Assembly: GCF_014489475.1 (NCBI RefSeq)
Contig: NZ_CP060820.1
Coordinates: 248,001-312,000 of the forward strand
Source: Lysobacter terrestris
GTDB lineage: Bacteria > Pseudomonadota > Gammaproteobacteria > Xanthomonadales > Xanthomonadaceae
Length of the DNA: 64,000 nt
Direction: 5' to 3'
The translations under genes and the position numbers were made by a program. Below the pieces are notes generated by a model, which did not search any database, had not been told where the DNA came from, and worked only from the letters and a program-made list of their open reading frames with translations. This document shows, piece by piece, positions 32,812 through 41,028 of the stretch (the first letter of the stretch is position 1; every line of letters starts with the position of its first letter).

Positions 32812-34803
32812 TTACCAGTGGACGCCGCGCATCAACGCGGCGAAGGCGATCTGTTCGTTGCTCGGCTGCGACTCGCCCTTGAGCGCCTTCTTGTCGCCCT
32901 TGGCGGCGGCCGAATCCGGGAACAGCTCGAACGCCGTGCTCATCACCACCTCGTAGGCCTTCGGCGCCACCGCGTTGATCACCGAGGCGAAGATGCCCAA
33001 GCGCGTGGCGATGCGGCTGGGGCGTTCGATGATGCCCTTCACCACCAGGTCCGCCGCCTCGTCCGGCGTCAGCGTCGGCACGCTCTCGTACATCTTGGTC
33101 GGCGCGATCATCGGCGTCTTCACCAGCGGCATGTTGATCGTGGTGAAGCTGATGCCCTTGCCCGACAGTTCGCCCTGCGCGCAGCGGCTGAACGCATCCA
33201 GCGCCGCCTTCGATGCGACATAAGCGGAGAAACGCGGCGAGTTGGCCAGCACGCCGATCGAGGAGATGTTGATGATGTGGCCGCGGCGGCGCTGGGTCAT
33301 GCCCGGCATGAAGCCCATGATCAGGCGCAGGCTGCCGAAGTAGTTCAGCTGCATCGTGCGCTCGAAATCGTGGAAGCGGTCGTAGCTGAGCTCGATCGAA
33401 CGGCGGATCGAACGGCCGGCATTGTTTATCAGCACGTCGACGTGGCCATGGTCCTTCAGCACGGTCGCGACCAGGCGGTCGCAATCAGCCATGTCGGACA
33501 GGTCGGCGGTATAGGCGAAGACCTTGCCGCCGGCCTTCTTCATCTCGTCGCGCGCCTTGAACAACTCCTCCTCGCCGCGTGCCACGATCACGGTGATCGC
33601 GCCGGCCTCGGCCACGCGCTGCGCGGTCGACAGGCCGATGCCCGACGAGCCGCCGGTGATCAGCACGACCTTGCCCTTGACCTTGCCCTTCAGCGAACGA
33701 TCGACGAACAGGTCCGGGTCGAGGTGGCGCTCCCAGTAGTCCCACAGGCGCCACGCATAGCTCTCCAGCGGCGGCACCGCGATGCCGCTGCCGCGCAGCG
33801 CGCGCTCGGCCTCGCGGTTGTCGAAGCGCGTGGGATAGGTGATGAACTTGAGGACTTCCTTCGGGATCTTGAAGTCGCGCAGCAGCATGCCGACGAAACG
33901 CCGCACCGGCGGCAGGTTGCCTACCGCGGCGCGGATACCGCTGGGCACGAAGGCGAACATGCGCGCGTCGATGCGCATGGTCATCTCCGGCGCATGGCCG
34001 GCGCGGCAGAAGGTGTTGAGCACCTCGCCCACGCGCATCGGTTCGGGATCGGTCAGGTGGAAGCAATGGCCGTCCAGCTTCGGCTTGTGCGCGATGTGGT
34101 CCATCGCATTGACCACGTAGTCCACCGGCACGATGTTGATGCGACCGCCCTCGATGCCGAGCGTCGGCATCCATTGCGGCAGCATCTCGCGCAGCTTCTT
34201 GATCAGGGTGAAGAAGTAGTACGGGCCGTCGATCTTGTCGATCTCGCCGGTCTGCGAATGGCCGACCACCATGCCCGGGCGGTAGATGCGCCACTTGATG
34301 CGCTTCTCCTTGCGCACCAGGCCTTCGGACTCGTGTTTGGTGGCGAGGTAGGGATCGTCCAGGCCTTCGGCCTCGTCGAACATGTCCTCGCGGAACACGC
34401 CCGGGTACATGCCGGCGGCCGCGATCGAACTGGTGTGGTGGAAGCAGCCGGCGCCGAGCGCGGCGGCCAGGTCCAGCGCGTGCTGGGTGCCTTCGATGTT
34501 GGCCGTGCGCTGCGAGGCCGCGTCCGCGGTCAGGTCGTAGATCGCGGCCAGGTGGAAGAAATGCTTGATCTTGCCGGTGAGCGCCTTGACCTGGGCGGCG
34601 CTGACCCCGCAACGGGCGCCGGTCATGTCGCCGGCGACGACCACGACCCGCTTGGGGTCCCAGCCCATCTTCTTGGCGATGGCATCGAACTTCTTTTGCG
34701 AATCCTTGCGCACCAGCACGTGCACCGTGCCCTTGCGTTCCAGCAGCTTGCTGACCAGGTAGCGACCGATGAATCCGGTGGCGCCGGTGACGAAGTAGCT
34801 CAT
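32812..34803 (-). CDS. Two-domain fatty acyl-CoA reductase (SDR-SDR fusion)
   Basis: A 663-residue fusion. The N-terminal half is an extended SDR of the male-sterility/FAR type (GATGFIG at 7-13; catalytic Y152 and K156 in PYLATKH). The C-terminal half is a classical SDR like Acinetobacter Acr1 (GGSSGIG at 384-390; Y528 and K532 in YVASK). This architecture and length match the Marinobacter-type bacterial FAR that reduces fatty acyl-CoA through the aldehyde to the alcohol. Fatty alcohols feed wax esters or alkyl lipids. It is divergent from an acyl-CoA-binding protein gene. Related mycobacterial enzymes share the fold, so substrate is inferred. Confidence 0.82.
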   Translation of the reverse strand: MSYFVTGATGFIGRYLVSKLLERKGTVHVLVRKDSQKKFDAIAKKMGWDPKRVVVVAGDMTGARCGVSAAQVKALTGKIKHFFHLAAIYDLTADAASQRTANIEGTQHALDLAAALGAGCFHHTSSIAAAGMYPGVFREDMFDEAEGLDDPYLATKHESEGLVRKEKRIKWRIYRPGMVVGHSQTGEIDKIDGPYYFFTLIKKLREMLPQWMPTLGIEGGRINIVPVDYVVNAMDHIAHKPKLDGHCFHLTDPEPMRVGEVLNTFCRAGHAPEMTMRIDARMFAFVPSGIRAAVGNLPPVRRFVGMLLRDFKIPKEVLKFITYPTRFDNREAERALRGSGIAVPPLESYAWRLWDYWERHLDPDLFVDRSLKGKVKGKVVLITGGSSGIGLSTAQRVAEAGAITVIVARGEEELFKARDEMKKAGGKVFAYTADLSDMADCDRLVATVLKDHGHVDVLINNAGRSIRRSIELSYDRFHDFERTMQLNYFGSLRLIMGFMPGMTQRRRGHIINISSIGVLANSPRFSAYVASKAALDAFSRCAQGELSGKGISFTTINMPLVKTPMIAPTKMYESVPTLTPDEAADLVVKGIIERPSRIATRLGIFASVINAVAPKAYEVVMSTAFELFPDSAAAKGDKKALKGESQPSNEQIAFAALMRGVHW

Positions 34804-34908
34804 GCCCCTGCTCTCCCGAGAACGCCGGCGTGGTGGAGTTGCGAAGCGAGCGCCGGTCTTGCGGCTAACGTTGCCAGAGCCCGCCCCCGCCCACAATGCC
34901 TCCCCGTA

Positions 34909-34937
34909 TTGACCGTGCCATGACCCCATGCTGTTAT
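34909..34937 (+). promoter_or_regulatory. Sigma-70-like promoter of the ACBP gene
   Basis: TTGACC (34909-34914) and TGTTAT (34932-34937) are 17 bases apart, 28 bases before the ACBP start and inside the 162-base divergent gap shared with the reductase gene. Confidence 0.6.
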
Positions 34938-34965
34938 GCCGCATCCTCTGCATGGAGCCGCCGAC

Positions 34966-35223
34966 ATGGCCGATCTGAAGACCCAATTCGAACAGGCCGC
35001 GAAGGACGTCCACGCGCTGGCCGAGCGCCCCGACAACGACACCCTCCTGCGCCTGTACGCGCTCTACAAGCAGGGCGCGGAAGGCGACGTATCCGGCGCC
35101 AAGCCGGGCTTCTTCGATTTCGTCGGCACCGCCAAGTACGAGGCGTGGGCCAAGCTCAAGGGCACCGGCCAGGACGACGCGATGAAGAAGTACGTCGACC
35201 TGGTCAAGAAGCTGCGCGGCTGA
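34966..35223 (+). CDS. Acyl-CoA-binding protein
   Basis: An 85-residue single-domain ACBP, the small helical-bundle carrier of long-chain acyl-CoA in the cytosol. It shows the family pattern: DLKTQFEQAAKDV, LYALYKQGAEGD, PGFFDFVGTAKYEAWAKLKG. ACBPs are common in eukaryotes but patchy in bacteria. Position between a fatty acyl-CoA reductase (divergent) and a TetR regulator (7 bases downstream) suggests it supplies acyl-CoA to or shields it from that enzyme. Confidence 0.92.
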   Translation: MADLKTQFEQAAKDVHALAERPDNDTLLRLYALYKQGAEGDVSGAKPGFFDFVGTAKYEAWAKLKGTGQDDAMKKYVDLVKKLRG

Positions 35224-35230
35224 GCCCGCG

Positions 35231-35857
35231 ATGGCCCGGCAGACCCGCCAGCGCATCCTCGATGCCAGCCTGGCCATGTTCAACGCGCAGGGCGAGCCCA
35301 ACGTCACCACCAACCACATCGCCGACGAGCTGGAGATCAGCCCCGGCAACCTGTACTACCACTTCCGCAACAAGGACGACATCATCGAGCAGCTGTTCGC
35401 GCGCTTCGAGGAGCGCATGGACGCCGCGCTGGCCGCGCCGGAAGGCCGCCTGCCCGGGCTCGAGGACATCTGGCTGCAGCTGCACCTGGTGTTTGAGTCG
35501 ATCTGGGACTACCGCTTCCTCTACCGCGACCTGGTCGAGATCCTCAGCCGCAACCGCCGCCTGCGCCTGCGCTTCGCCCGCATCCTCAAGCGCGCCGACG
35601 AGCAGGCGCACGCGGTCATGCGCGGGCTGTCGCAGGCCGGCGTGATGCGCGCCTCGGGCGCGGAACTGGCCGCGACCGCCACCAACGTGCTGGTGATCGC
35701 CACCTTCTGGCTCAACTACGCCTCGGCGCGCGGCGACAAGGACGAACACGAAGCGATCCGCGCCGGCATCGTGCAGGTGATGATGCTGCTGGCGCCGTTC
35801 CTGCACGACGCCGAACGCCTGCACCTCAACAACCTGACGCGGGCGTACATCGACTGA
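35231..35857 (+). CDS. TetR/AcrR family transcriptional regulator
   Basis: A 208-residue repressor-type protein. The N-terminal helix-turn-helix (about 5-50) contains TTNHIADELEISPGNLYYHFRNKDDII, the TetR signature. The C-terminal ligand-binding domain starts with an aromatic stretch (FESIWDYRFLYRDL), as in TetR members next to fatty-acid genes. It starts 7 bases after the ACBP stop and is surely co-transcribed. Acyl-CoA or fatty acid as ligand and the ACBP/reductase divergent gap as target are inferences. Confidence 0.9.
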   Translation: MARQTRQRILDASLAMFNAQGEPNVTTNHIADELEISPGNLYYHFRNKDDIIEQLFARFEERMDAALAAPEGRLPGLEDIWLQLHLVFESIWDYRFLYRDLVEILSRNRRLRLRFARILKRADEQAHAVMRGLSQAGVMRASGAELAATATNVLVIATFWLNYASARGDKDEHEAIRAGIVQVMMLLAPFLHDAERLHLNNLTRAYID

Positions 35858-35917
35858 CGCCCGCACCCACCGCACATCAACCGACGTGGGCCGCGCCCAC
35901 CTGACCAGGAGTTCGCC

Positions 35918-36766
35918 ATGGCCGCCGCAAAATGGGCTGCATTCCCGCACGACGCCAAGGGTTTCGCGTACGCAGGCGACGCGTTGAAGAAGGCCTGGCC
36001 GCAGCTGCACGCCGGCGATTGCGAACCGTTCCCCGACGCCAAGCACGCCGCCGCGCTGCTGAAGGCCGCCGGCAAGGCCGCACCCAAGCTCGATGCCGAC
36101 GCCTTGGCCTCCGCGCTGCAGGACGCCTGGCGCGCCTTCCACCACGGCGACTTCAAGGCCGCCTTCGATGCCGGCGAGAAGCTCGGCCCGGTCGGCGCCT
36201 CGGTCGCGGTGAAGGCGATCGGCATCCACGCCAGCTACCTGGTCGACGGCGACGCCGAGAAGCTCAAGCGCTTCGAGCAGGCCGCCAAGCTCGCCGAAGC
36301 CGCGGTCAAGGCCCTGCCCGACGAAGCCAACAGCCATTACCGCCTCGCCTTCGCCCTGGGCCGCTACAGCCAGGGCCTGTCGATCGTGAAGGCGCTGAAG
36401 GAAGGCATCGCCACCAAGGTGCGCAGCGCGCTGGACACCACGCTGGAACTCGCCCCCAAGCACGCCGAAGCGCACACCGCGATGGCGGTCTACCACGCGG
36501 AGATCGTCAACAAGATCGGCGCACTGATCGGCGGCATGACCTACGGCGCCAAGCCCGCCGAGGCCGAAAAGCACATCAAGACCGCGCTCAAGCTGACCCC
36601 CAACTCCCCCATCGCCCACATCGAGCACGGCAACGTGCTGATGCTGCTGTACGGTGACAAGAAGGAAGACGACGCCGCGGCCGCCTACGAAAAGGCCGCC
36701 AAGGCCAAGCCGCTGGATGCGATGGAAGCGCTGGACGCGGCGTACGCGCGCGAGCAGATCGAATGA
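35918..36766 (+). CDS. Tetratricopeptide-repeat cytosolic protein
   Basis: A 282-residue alanine/lysine-rich helical protein without signal peptide. TPR-like helix pairs are visible at about 90-130 (AVAVKAIGIHASYLVDGD), 135-170 and 180-260 (AEKHIKTALKLTPNSPIAHIEHGNVLMLLYGD). No enzyme motif. It follows the TetR gene by 60 bases on the same strand and may belong to that transcription unit. Function unknown. Confidence 0.75.
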   Translation: MAAAKWAAFPHDAKGFAYAGDALKKAWPQLHAGDCEPFPDAKHAAALLKAAGKAAPKLDADALASALQDAWRAFHHGDFKAAFDAGEKLGPVGASVAVKAIGIHASYLVDGDAEKLKRFEQAAKLAEAAVKALPDEANSHYRLAFALGRYSQGLSIVKALKEGIATKVRSALDTTLELAPKHAEAHTAMAVYHAEIVNKIGALIGGMTYGAKPAEAEKHIKTALKLTPNSPIAHIEHGNVLMLLYGDKKEDDAAAAYEKAAKAKPLDAMEALDAAYAREQIE

Positions 36767-36811
36767 AGGGCTGATCCGGGACAGGACCTGGAAAATCCGG
36801 GGTGCGCCCAG

Positions 36812-36840
36812 TTGATCCGCAGCGCCAGAGCCCCTAGAAT
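36812..36840 (+). promoter_or_regulatory. Promoter of tRNA-Val
   Basis: TTGATC and TAGAAT are separated by 17 bases, with a GC-rich discriminator (GCGCGGCC) behind, 31 bases before the tRNA. Confidence 0.75.
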
Positions 36841-36871
36841 GCGCGGCCCAGCATCGCTTCGGCGACGCATC

Positions 36872-36946
36872 GGGCGGTTAGCTCAGCGGTAGAGCATTGC
36901 CTTCACACGGCAAGGGTCGCAGGTTCGAACCCTGCACCGCCCACCA
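36872..36946 (+). tRNA. tRNA-Val (anticodon CAC)
   Basis: Cloverleaf with acceptor stem GGGCGGT/ACCGCCC, D arm GCTCAGC, anticodon stem TTGCC/GGCAA with loop TTCACAC giving CAC, and T arm GCAGGTTCGAACCCTGC. The CCA end is encoded. It reads GUG, a preferred valine codon in GC-rich genomes. Confidence 0.96.
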
Positions 36947-36952
36947 TATTCG

Positions 36953-36980
36953 ACAAGGCCGCCTGCCCAGGCGGCCTTTG
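36953..36980 (+). terminator. Terminator of tRNA-Val
   Basis: AAGGCCGCCT and AGGCGGCCTT pair across GCCC, followed by TTGTCGTTCT, six bases after the tRNA end. Confidence 0.75.
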
Positions 36981-37118
36981 TCGTTCTGGGGCCGGCGAAG
37001 GCCGATTCAGGCAATCGACGCGGTCCGCGGGTGCCGCAGGCCGCTTCCGGTTGGAGCAAGGCCGCTGCAGCCCCTGAAGCGCGCAGAATAGGCCGCCGAA
37101 TTCGCGAGCCGGACGACG

Positions 37119-37469
37119 ATGGAAGACACCCGCCTGTATCACAACCCGCGCTGCTCGAAGTCGCGCGGCGCCCTGGAACTGCTGCACGAGCGCGGCATCC
37201 AGCCGCGTGTCGTCGCCTATCTGGACACGCCGCCCGACGCGGACGAGCTGCGTGCGCTGCTGCAGATGCTGGCGTTGCCGGCGCGCGCACTGCTGCGTAC
37301 CGGCGAGGACGAGTACCAGGCACTGGGACTGGCGGATCCGGCGTTGTCCGAAGCCGCCCTGATCGCGGCGATGGTCGCGCATCCGCGCCTGATCGAACGG
37401 CCGATCTTCGTCCACGACGGCCGCGCGGTACTCGGGCGCCCGCCGGAGCAGGTGCTCAGCCTGCTCTGA
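37119..37469 (+). CDS. arsC: ArsC-family reductase (glutaredoxin-dependent arsenate reductase type)
   Basis: A 116-residue thioredoxin-fold protein with catalytic C12 in YHNPRCSKSRG, as in ArsC/YfgD. The C-terminal RLIERPIFVHDGRAVLGRPPE segment carries the arginines that bind the oxyanion. It would reduce arsenate to arsenite with glutathione/glutaredoxin. No arsR or arsB is nearby, so it may be a house-keeping YfgD-like member rather than a resistance gene. Confidence 0.85.
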   Translation: MEDTRLYHNPRCSKSRGALELLHERGIQPRVVAYLDTPPDADELRALLQMLALPARALLRTGEDEYQALGLADPALSEAALIAAMVAHPRLIERPIFVHDGRAVLGRPPEQVLSLL

Positions 37470-37485
37470 ACCGCCACCACGGCGC

Positions 37486-39108
37486 TTACCAGGATTTGCT
37501 GTCGCGCATCCGGCGCACGCGTTCGGGCGCGGCGAAGGAGTCGCTGCGCGCCTGCGCCCAGAACGTGCGGAATACCGCATGGTCCGGCTCCCGCAGCAGC
37601 AGCTCGCCGGGTTCGAGGAAGCGATAGAGCGCGGCCAGCGAGCGGACCTCGATGGGCGACACGCGGCGCAGGATGTGTTCCGGCCCGAGCTGTCCGGGAT
37701 GCTCCAGTCCGGCGGCCGCCAGCAGGTCGCGCAGCGCCTTCAGCGTGTTCTGGTGGAAATTCAGCACCCGGGTCGCCTTGTCCGGCACGTCGAGGTGCTG
37801 CCAGCGCGACGGGTCCTGCGTCGCCACGCCGGTCGGGCAGCGGTCGGTGTGGCAGTTCAGCGACTGGATGCAGCCCAGGGCGAACATGAAGCCGCGCGCG
37901 GCGTTGCACCAGTCGGCGCCCATCGCCATGGTGCGCGCGATGTCGAACGCGCTGGTGATCCGTCCCGCCGCGCCGATGCGGATGCCGCTGCGCAGGTCGA
38001 GCCCGACCAGGGTGTTGTGGACCAGCATCAATGCTTCGTGCATCGGCACGCCGACGTGATCGATGAACTCCGCGGGCGCCGCGCCGGTGCCGCCTTCGGC
38101 GCCGTCGACCACGATGAAGTCGGGATGCAGGCCGGTCTCGTGCATCGCCTTGGCGATGCCGAACCACTCCCAGGGATGGCCGATCGCCAGCTTGAAGCCG
38201 GTCGGCTTGCCGCCGGAGGCCTCGCGCAAACGCGTCACGAACTCCAGCAGTCCAACCGGCGTGCTGAATGCGCTGTGCTGCGACGGGGAAACGCAATCCA
38301 CGCCCATCGGCACGCCACGCGTGGCCGCGATCTCGGCGCTGATCTTCGCCGCCGGCAGCACGCCGCCATGCCCTGGCTTGGCGCCCTGCGACAGCTTGAT
38401 CTCGATCATCCGCACCTGCGGATCGCGGGCGCAGGCGATGAAGCGGTCGAGGTCGAAACGCCCCTGCCCGTCACGGCAGCCGAAGTAGCCAGAACCGATT
38501 TCCCACACCAGGTCGCCGCCGTGCTCGCGGTGGTACGGCGAGATCGAGCCTTCGCCGCTGTCGTGATAAAAACCGCCGGCCTTCGCCCCGCGATTCAGTG
38601 CACGGATGGCGTTGGCGGACAGCGAGCCGAAGCTCATCGCCGAGATGTTGAACACGCTCGCCAGGTACGGCTGCGCCCGGTTCTCGCCGACGGCGACCCG
38701 GAAATCGTGGGACGCCGGGTGCGTCGGCAGCAGCGAATGGTTGATCCATTCGTAGTCGGGCGCGTAGACATCCTGCAGGGTGCCGAACGGACGCGTGTCG
38801 TTGACCGACTTCGAGCGCTGGTAGATCAGCGCGCGCTGCTGGCGCGAGAACGGCGTCTCCGCGGTGTCCGACTCGATGAAGTACTGGCGCATCTCCGGGC
38901 CGATCGACTCCAGCCCGTAGCGGAAATGCGCGAGCAAGGGATAGTTGCGGCGCAGCGTGCTGCGCTTCTGCAGCAGGTCGAGGGTACCCACGATCGCCAG
39001 CACGCCGAATGCGGCGACGGCGAACCACCACGCTCCGGAACGCCACGCGGCAATCGCAGCGGAACCGGCGAGGAGCAGGAGGCTGGCGACGTAGGCGGCG
39101 TAGCGCAT
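37486..39108 (-). CDS. FMN-binding glutamate synthase family protein
   Basis: A 540-residue protein with two N-terminal transmembrane segments (about 4-44). The rest is the GltB synthase/FMN barrel: GAKAGGFYHDSGEGSISPYH, LSQGAKPGHGGVLP, VDGAEGGTGAAP and a cysteine-containing NCHTDRCPTGVATQ segment, so FMN and an iron-sulfur site are likely. It lacks the glutaminase domain and so is not a complete glutamate synthase. The physiological substrate is not known. Convergent with arsC, 16 bases apart. Confidence 0.88.
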   Translation of the reverse strand: MRYAAYVASLLLLAGSAAIAAWRSGAWWFAVAAFGVLAIVGTLDLLQKRSTLRRNYPLLAHFRYGLESIGPEMRQYFIESDTAETPFSRQQRALIYQRSKSVNDTRPFGTLQDVYAPDYEWINHSLLPTHPASHDFRVAVGENRAQPYLASVFNISAMSFGSLSANAIRALNRGAKAGGFYHDSGEGSISPYHREHGGDLVWEIGSGYFGCRDGQGRFDLDRFIACARDPQVRMIEIKLSQGAKPGHGGVLPAAKISAEIAATRGVPMGVDCVSPSQHSAFSTPVGLLEFVTRLREASGGKPTGFKLAIGHPWEWFGIAKAMHETGLHPDFIVVDGAEGGTGAAPAEFIDHVGVPMHEALMLVHNTLVGLDLRSGIRIGAAGRITSAFDIARTMAMGADWCNAARGFMFALGCIQSLNCHTDRCPTGVATQDPSRWQHLDVPDKATRVLNFHQNTLKALRDLLAAAGLEHPGQLGPEHILRRVSPIEVRSLAALYRFLEPGELLLREPDHAVFRTFWAQARSDSFAAPERVRRMRDSKSW

Positions 39109-39179
39109 GGACTGCTCCCGGTTCGGTGACTGCAGGATTCGCTGGCTACGGAATCACTAGCTAGAGCGGCAACAACAGG

Positions 39180-40460
39180 CTACAGGCGCGCGTCGACCTG
39201 GTCGCGCGGAAACAAACTCTTGATGTCGTAGAGCAGCGCGCCCTCGCGGCCGTACCTGCGCACGCCTTCGGCCCCGAGCGCGCGGTACTGGTCGTGCGCG
39301 ACCGCGAGCACGATCGCATCGTAGCGTCCCGCCTCCGGCTCGGACTCGAGCAGGTCGACGCCGTATTCGTGCCTGGCCACCGCCGGATCCGCCCACGGGT
39401 CGTGGATATCGACCTGCGCGCGGTACTCGCGGAAGCGGTCCGCCAGCTCCACCACGCGGGTATTGCGCAGGTCCGGGCAGTTCTCCTTGAAGGCGATGCC
39501 CAGGATCAGAATGCGCGCACCGGCCACGGCGATGTCGCGCTGGATCATCAGCTTGATGACCTCGTTGGCGACGTGTTCGCCCATCGCATCGTTGATGCGG
39601 CGGCAGGACAGCAGGATGTCCGGGTAGTAGCCGGTCTCCTGCGCCTTCTGGATCAGGTAGTAGGGATCGACGCCGATGCAATGCCCGCCGACGAGGCCGG
39701 GGCGGAACGGCAGGAAATTCCACTTGGTCCCGGCCGCTTCCAGCACTTCGGTAGTGTCGAGGCCGAGGCGCTGGCAGATCAGCGCGAACTCGTTGACGAA
39801 GGCGATGTTGGCGTCGCGCTGGGTGTTCTCGATCACCTTCGCCGCCTCGGCGACGCGCAGGCTGGAAGCCTTGTGCGTACCGGCAGGAATGATGCTGCGA
39901 TACAGTGCGTCGACGAAGTCGGCGGCCTCCGGTGTCGAACCGGAGGTGACCTTGGGAATGTCGACGAGGCGACGCTTGCGGTCGCCGGGGTTGATCCGCT
40001 CCGGGCTGTAGCCGACGAAGAAGTCGACGTTGAAGCGCAGCCCCGACGCCGCTTCCAGCTCGGGCACGCAGATCTCCTCGGTCGCGCCGGGGTAGACCGT
40101 GGATTCGTAGATCACAGTGTCCCCGGCCGCGAGCACGCGCCCGATGCCGCGGCTGGCTTCGATCAGCGGGGTGAAATCCGGGCGCTTGTGCGCGTCCACC
40201 GGCGTCGGCACGGTGACGATGTAGACGTTGCGTCCGCGCAGGTCGGCGGTGTCGGCGCTGAAGCGCAGCTTCGATGCGGCGGAGAAATCCTCGGCGCGGC
40301 TTTCGTGGTTGCCGTCGCGACCCTCGCGCAATCCGGCGATGCGTTGCGCGTCGATGTCGTAACCGAGCGTGTCGTACTGCTTGCCGAATTCGATGGCGAG
40401 GGGAAGCCCGACGTAACCAAGGCCGATCACGGCGATGCGCGCATTGCGGGGATCCAGCAT
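39180..40460 (-). CDS. tviB: Nucleotide-sugar dehydrogenase (UDP-GlcNAc/GalNAc 6-dehydrogenase, TviB/WbpO type)
   Basis: The 426-residue protein has an N-terminal Rossmann NAD domain (IAVIGLGYVGLPLA), a middle domain with VAEAAKVIENTQRDANIAF and catalytic C261 in GGHCIGVDPYYL, and a C-terminal UDP-binding domain. The pattern is that of TviB/VipA, WbpO and similar enzymes that oxidise UDP-GlcNAc/GalNAc to the uronic acid for capsule or O-antigen. The first partner gene of such a locus must lie elsewhere, since the neighbours are tRNAs and an FMN enzyme. The start at 40460 is supported by the nucleotide-binding motif 10 residues on. Confidence 0.85.
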   Translation of the reverse strand: MLDPRNARIAVIGLGYVGLPLAIEFGKQYDTLGYDIDAQRIAGLREGRDGNHESRAEDFSAASKLRFSADTADLRGRNVYIVTVPTPVDAHKRPDFTPLIEASRGIGRVLAAGDTVIYESTVYPGATEEICVPELEAASGLRFNVDFFVGYSPERINPGDRKRRLVDIPKVTSGSTPEAADFVDALYRSIIPAGTHKASSLRVAEAAKVIENTQRDANIAFVNEFALICQRLGLDTTEVLEAAGTKWNFLPFRPGLVGGHCIGVDPYYLIQKAQETGYYPDILLSCRRINDAMGEHVANEVIKLMIQRDIAVAGARILILGIAFKENCPDLRNTRVVELADRFREYRAQVDIHDPWADPAVARHEYGVDLLESEPEAGRYDAIVLAVAHDQYRALGAEGVRRYGREGALLYDIKSLFPRDQVDARL

Positions 40461-40510
40461 TCGACCTGCCCTTTCGTCCTGCCCTGGAACGGGGGCCGCG
40501 GCGGCCCGGA

Positions 40511-40597
40511 TGGTGCCTGGGGCGGGACTCGAACCCGCATGGGGTCGCCCCCGGCGGATTTTAAGTCCGCTGCGTATACCGGTTTCGCCACCCAGGC
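40511..40597 (-). tRNA. tRNA-Leu (anticodon TAA)
   Basis: Read on the minus strand: acceptor GCCTGGG/CCCAGGC, anticodon stem GCGGA/TCCGC with loop CTTAAAA giving TAA, long variable arm, T arm GCGGGTTCGAGTCCCGC and encoded CCA. It corresponds to leuZ of E. coli, last in the Gly-Cys-Leu series behind pgsA. Confidence 0.96.
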
Positions 40598-40618
40598 GCG
40601 GCGACAAGCTTACCCGTA

Positions 40619-40650
40619 CAAAAAAGCCCGGCAATGCCGGGCTTCTTCTT
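40619..40650 (-). terminator. Terminator between tRNA-Cys and tRNA-Leu(TAA)
   Basis: On the minus strand GCCCGGC/GCCGGGC with loop ATT is followed by TTTTTT, six bases after the tRNA-Cys end. Confidence 0.85.
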
Positions 40651-40655
40651 GAAAC

Positions 40656-40729
40656 TGGAGGCCGAGGTCGGAATTGAACCGGCGTACGCGGATTTGCAGT
40701 CCGCTGCATAACCACTCTGCCACCCGGCC
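40656..40729 (-). tRNA. tRNA-Cys (anticodon GCA)
   Basis: Read on the minus strand: acceptor GGCCGGG/CTCGGCC (one G-U pair), anticodon stem GCGGA/TCCGC with loop CTGCAAA giving GCA, T arm GCCGGTTCAATTCCGAC, discriminator U and encoded CCA. Confidence 0.95.
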
Positions 40730-40823
40730 GGATGACTGCTTTTGAAAAATACCGCCTTAAAGCGACGCTCCGGATTCTGTCACACCGCCGGTGATTCGCA
40801 AACCGCGCGGCACTGACGATCCG

Positions 40824-40854
40824 AAAAAAACGAAGCCCCGCGAACGGGGCTTCG
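40824..40854 (-). terminator. Terminator after tRNA-Gly
   Basis: On the minus strand CGAAGCCCCG/CGGGGCTTCG with a short TTCG-type loop is followed by seven T, nine bases after the tRNA-Gly end. Confidence 0.9.
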
Positions 40855-40862
40855 TAACAAAC

Positions 40863-40938
<76 letters not shown>

Positions 40939-40950
40939 GGAAGAGCCGTC

Positions 40951-40978
40951 ATTTTAGGCATACAAACGGCAGTGTCAA
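40951..40978 (-). promoter_or_regulatory. Strong promoter of tRNA-Gly
   Basis: On the minus strand TTGACA (40978-40973), a 16-base spacer and TAAAAT (40956-40951) form a near-consensus sigma-70 promoter, 12 bases before the tRNA and 50 bases behind the pgsA stop. Confidence 0.85.
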
Positions 40979-41028
40979 CACCTGAATGCAGATTTGTCGC
41001 CGCCCGCAGCACCCGGGCCGGCGTTCCT

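Noticed and set aside
36883-37580. Minus-strand open frames over tRNA-Val and arsC
   Set aside because: They run through a tRNA and a well-supported gene and show no domain.
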